Assembly: GCA_013289955.1 (NCBI GenBank)
Contig: JABCYZ010000009.1
Span: 117,431 to 181,430 of the forward strand
Reading direction: 5' to 3'
Origin: Acidobacteriota bacterium
GTDB taxonomy: Bacteria; Acidobacteriota; Terriglobia; Acidiferrales; UBA7541
DNA: 64,000 nucleotides
Shown: piece by piece, positions 62,220-64,000 of the stretch
Position numbering within the stretch: position 1 is the stretch's first letter
How the letters are laid out: each line of letters begins with the position of its first letter
Translations under genes and position numbers: made by a program
Notes under the pieces: generated by a model
Seen by the model: the letters and a program-made list of their open reading frames with translations, nothing else
Told to the model about the DNA's origin: nothing
Databases searched by the model: none

Positions 62220-62789
62220 ATGCTCACCGCCAAGTTGTTTACGGGGCTGGCCATATTATTAGTGGTTTTTGCATTCGCCAGCTCACGGCGATCTCTCGAC
62301 ATGTATTTCCATGCAACGTATTTCGTATTGTCCTTTTCACACTTGCTGTTTTTCGTCAATCTTTGGCAACCCTGCCAATTCCTCGGTGGGCAATCCTGTG
62401 AGTTTTGCGGACCGCTTGATTTGTCGCGCAGCACAGAATATTCGCCTGACAGTCGTTTCGTTGCACGACGCCGGATCTCTGATGGGGTCGAAACCTTTGA
62501 GATACTGGGACGCGAGACGGAAATATTCAAGAGGGAAAATAGTTACAATCCATATATTCTGGAAATCAAGATTGGGATATCGAACCTGTTCGTCCCTGCG
62601 GACAATTTCGCCTTCGCAGCGCCCTCGATGATCCTCCACTATATCCACGGTCACGGCTACGATCCGCCGTCGTCCTTTTGGGACACTGCAATGGCTTCTT
62701 CTCGGTTGAGTTTTGAAGCTTACAAAGAGGCTTTGATTCGGAACGGACTTCTTGAGGCCATCAAGCCCAAGCGAAAACGCCCTCGGTAA
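62220..62789 (+). CDS. Possible chimeric membrane protein
   Basis: A 189-residue frame from ATG 62220. Residues 1-45 form one hydrophobic segment and a DMYFHATYFVLSFSHLLFFV stretch resembling the HDTYFVxxHFH strip of small oxidase-I-like membrane proteins. From about residue 65 the style changes to a soluble domain (GPLDLSRSTEYSPDSRFVAR, NFAFAAPSMILHYIHGHGYD) with a Pro-rich APxxIxHYIxxHGYxPP pattern. The two halves look like different families joined near nucleotide 62390. It may be expressed as one protein or be a further deletion product. Confidence 0.5.
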   Translation: MLTAKLFTGLAILLVVFAFASSRRSLDMYFHATYFVLSFSHLLFFVNLWQPCQFLGGQSCEFCGPLDLSRSTEYSPDSRFVARRRISDGVETFEILGRETEIFKRENSYNPYILEIKIGISNLFVPADNFAFAAPSMILHYIHGHGYDPPSSFWDTAMASSRLSFEAYKEALIRNGLLEAIKPKRKRPR

Positions 62790-62938
62790 CCTTTGGAGAA
62801 GATCCAGAGGCCGGGTTCACCAGGGAGATCGTGGGCACCCGATTGTCGTTAAGGAGACTACGATGTTCGGACCTTAGGTCCTGATCGGAAATTCCGTCCA
62901 AGATCAGCTATCAAGTGATCGGCAGCCGAGGGCATGAA

Positions 62939-63811
62939 ATGAAGGCTATCCTTTTGGGAAAAGGACTCTTCGTAATGATTAGCGTTGCGGTGATGTGTGC
63001 ACCAGGCGCATGGCCACAATCATCCGGCACCGACTTGATCCTTCTTAAAGAAGATACGCCGATCTTTTTGAGGCTGTCCGAGAACCTGCGGACAAACGAG
63101 GGCATATCCGAGCAGGGGATCCGGTTCCAGGTCACCCAGGAGGTCAAGGTGGGCGACTCCGTACTGATCGCAAGGGGTGCGGAAGCGTGGGGCAACGCAG
63201 AAATCACGGCAAAGGGCCCCCACCTGCGCAGCGGCAAGGTGCTAGTACGGATGGATGCAGTTTATGCGGTGACCGGTGCTCAAGTGTCCCTCCGTGGCGA
63301 CACTGCCGCGAGTGGCCCATCACGCTGCATGGCTTTTGATTGCCTCCTGGATCTGGCCGTGGGACTCAAGGGCGCCGATGCTTTTATTCCCAAAGGAACA
63401 AAGGTGCGCGCATTTGTCGCCAAGGACATCTCGTTTGACAGGGTCGTAGCAAAACGAGAATTCCAGGAAACAGAACGGGCGGAAGCCATGGATCGCCAAG
63501 CGCGCTCCGGCGAAGCATGGATTCACATCTATCGCGTTCCAGAGAATGAGGGAATAGGGAGTGGGAAGCCGGAAATCTTTCTGGACGGAAAGAGTGTGGC
63601 ACGGATGCCCGAGGGCTCTTACGTCAAGCTGATAGTCAAGCCAGGCGCACACATTCTCGCGGCGGGCAAACAGCAAATTCTGGTTCATGCAGAAAGTGCG
63701 GAGCAATACTACATTAGAGTCTCAAGATCAGGTTTCTCTGGGGTAAAACTGGAGTTGATCCCTAGCGAACAAGGAGATGAAGAAAGTTATCCCTTCACGC
63801 CTGAGAGATAG
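62939..63811 (+). CDS. Exported protein with DUF2846-like C-terminal domain
   Basis: A 290-residue protein. The ATG at 62939 has GAGGGC 6 nt upstream; the ATG 5 nt earlier runs into a stop. A signal peptide (LGKGLFVMISVAVMCAPGAW) is followed by a beta-rich region (about 30-165) and a C-terminal DUF2846-like domain (about 195-275) with AWIHIYRVPE, EIFLDGKSVARMPEGSYVKL and PGAHIL. DUF2846 domains are found in envelope-associated proteins; the function is unknown. The nearest neighbours are the possible chimera upstream and a repeat-bearing tail downstream. Confidence 0.82.
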   Translation: MKAILLGKGLFVMISVAVMCAPGAWPQSSGTDLILLKEDTPIFLRLSENLRTNEGISEQGIRFQVTQEVKVGDSVLIARGAEAWGNAEITAKGPHLRSGKVLVRMDAVYAVTGAQVSLRGDTAASGPSRCMAFDCLLDLAVGLKGADAFIPKGTKVRAFVAKDISFDRVVAKREFQETERAEAMDRQARSGEAWIHIYRVPENEGIGSGKPEIFLDGKSVARMPEGSYVKLIVKPGAHILAAGKQQILVHAESAEQYYIRVSRSGFSGVKLELIPSEQGDEESYPFTPER

Positions 63812-63875
63812 TTCTTCGGCGGTCGTTCGCCGCACCAGGCGGCTTATCCGCACGTACACGCAACGGGCACCTCCT

Positions 63876-63957
63876 GATTAACGCTAGCGCTTAATCGGAC
63901 GCGCGTTTTCGCGAATACGTGAAGACAGGCAGGGTGCTCTGCGCGCGTTCGATTAAG
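63876..63957. repeat. GATTAA-based inverted repeats at the window end
   Basis: CTTAATCGGACGCGCG (63890-63905) and CGCGCGTTCGATTAAG (63942-63957) match at 15 of 16 positions as inverted repeats. A further GATTAA (63876-63881) faces the first arm across CGCTAGCG. The remaining bases to 64000 show no gene; the window ends here. Confidence 0.55.
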
Positions 63958-64000
63958 CCGTTTGAACGTGGCCGCCCAGTTTGCGGCGGACGCGGGCCCT

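Noticed and set aside
58600..64000. Integron cassette array, suggested by small orphan genes separated by palindromes
   Set aside because: No GTTRRRY/RYYYAAC core pairs and no integrase were seen; gene orientations are mixed and the palindrome is TTACCGGTAA.
1..64000. CRISPR arrays, rRNA and tRNA genes
   Set aside because: No regularly spaced repeats and no rRNA-like or convincing tRNA-like sequence were seen by eye; a covariance-model scan was not possible.

Overview
The window is a roughly 60 % GC bacterial chromosome segment with about 45 genes on both strands. Several features suggest an Acidobacteriota-type soil heterotroph, although no marker gene here proves it. These are serine/threonine kinases fused to TolB/WD40-like propellers, CadC-like winged-helix/TPR regulators, secreted GH3 and GH39 glycosidases, a DUF1111 dihaem protein, several DinB-fold proteins, many secreted hydrolases and isolated lipoyl-fold proteins. 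No rRNA, tRNA, CRISPR array or intact insertion sequence was recognised.

Region 1 (1-10.8 kb) holds an EF-G paralogue with altered GTPase motifs, an ICMT-like methyltransferase, a Cys/Met-metabolism PLP enzyme, a cold-shock protein, a GH3/PA14 glycosidase, a TetR regulator divergent from an SDR dehydrogenase across a promoter carrying two TGAATG-N2-CATTCA palindromes, and a serine beta-lactamase-fold hydrolase. Region 2 (10.9-16.4 kb) holds a LysM lytic transglycosylase lipoprotein, an acidic/lysine-rich histone-like protein, a HipA-like kinase paired with a DUF3037 protein, and a receiver-PP2C phosphatase. Region 3 (16.7-22.6 kb) is a compact minus-strand operon, lpdA-lipB-E1alpha-E1beta-E2. 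It encodes a 2-oxoacid dehydrogenase complex together with the octanoyltransferase that starts lipoylation of its E2.

Region 4 (23-46.2 kb) is housekeeping and sensory: DinB, a PAP2 membrane phosphatase, prephenate dehydratase, a PilZ/coiled-coil protein, aspartate kinase, a receptor kinase divergent from a GAF-sigma54 activator, a DUF1111 cytochrome, a metallophosphoesterase, secreted DinB, GH39, an alpha-toroid protein with a CxxCH motif, an alpha/beta hydrolase, a TlpA thioredoxin, a UPF0324 transporter and an M20 peptidase.

Region 5 (46.4-64 kb) looks AT-richer by eye and is accessory in character. It has an amidohydrolase, an MFS exporter, AraC plus cupin genes, an ECF sigma/anti-sigma pair, a CPBP protease, a CadC/TPR regulator and many small hypothetical genes. 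Broken genes are scattered through it: fragments resembling a haloacid-type alpha/beta hydrolase, YcxB, a transposase and a TonB-associated outer-membrane-type protein, and a twice-frameshifted DUF1963 gene. The 58.6-62.2 kb stretch also contains nested inverted repeats, tandem hairpins and a repeated TTACCGGTAA palindrome, so it appears to be a decaying, repeat-seeded hotspot.

The observations most worth following are the HipA-like/DUF3037 pair, the degenerate EF-G, the TetR twin operator, two candidate leaderless promoters, the CxxCH-bearing toroid, and the repeat/pseudogene zone at 58.6-62.2 kb.
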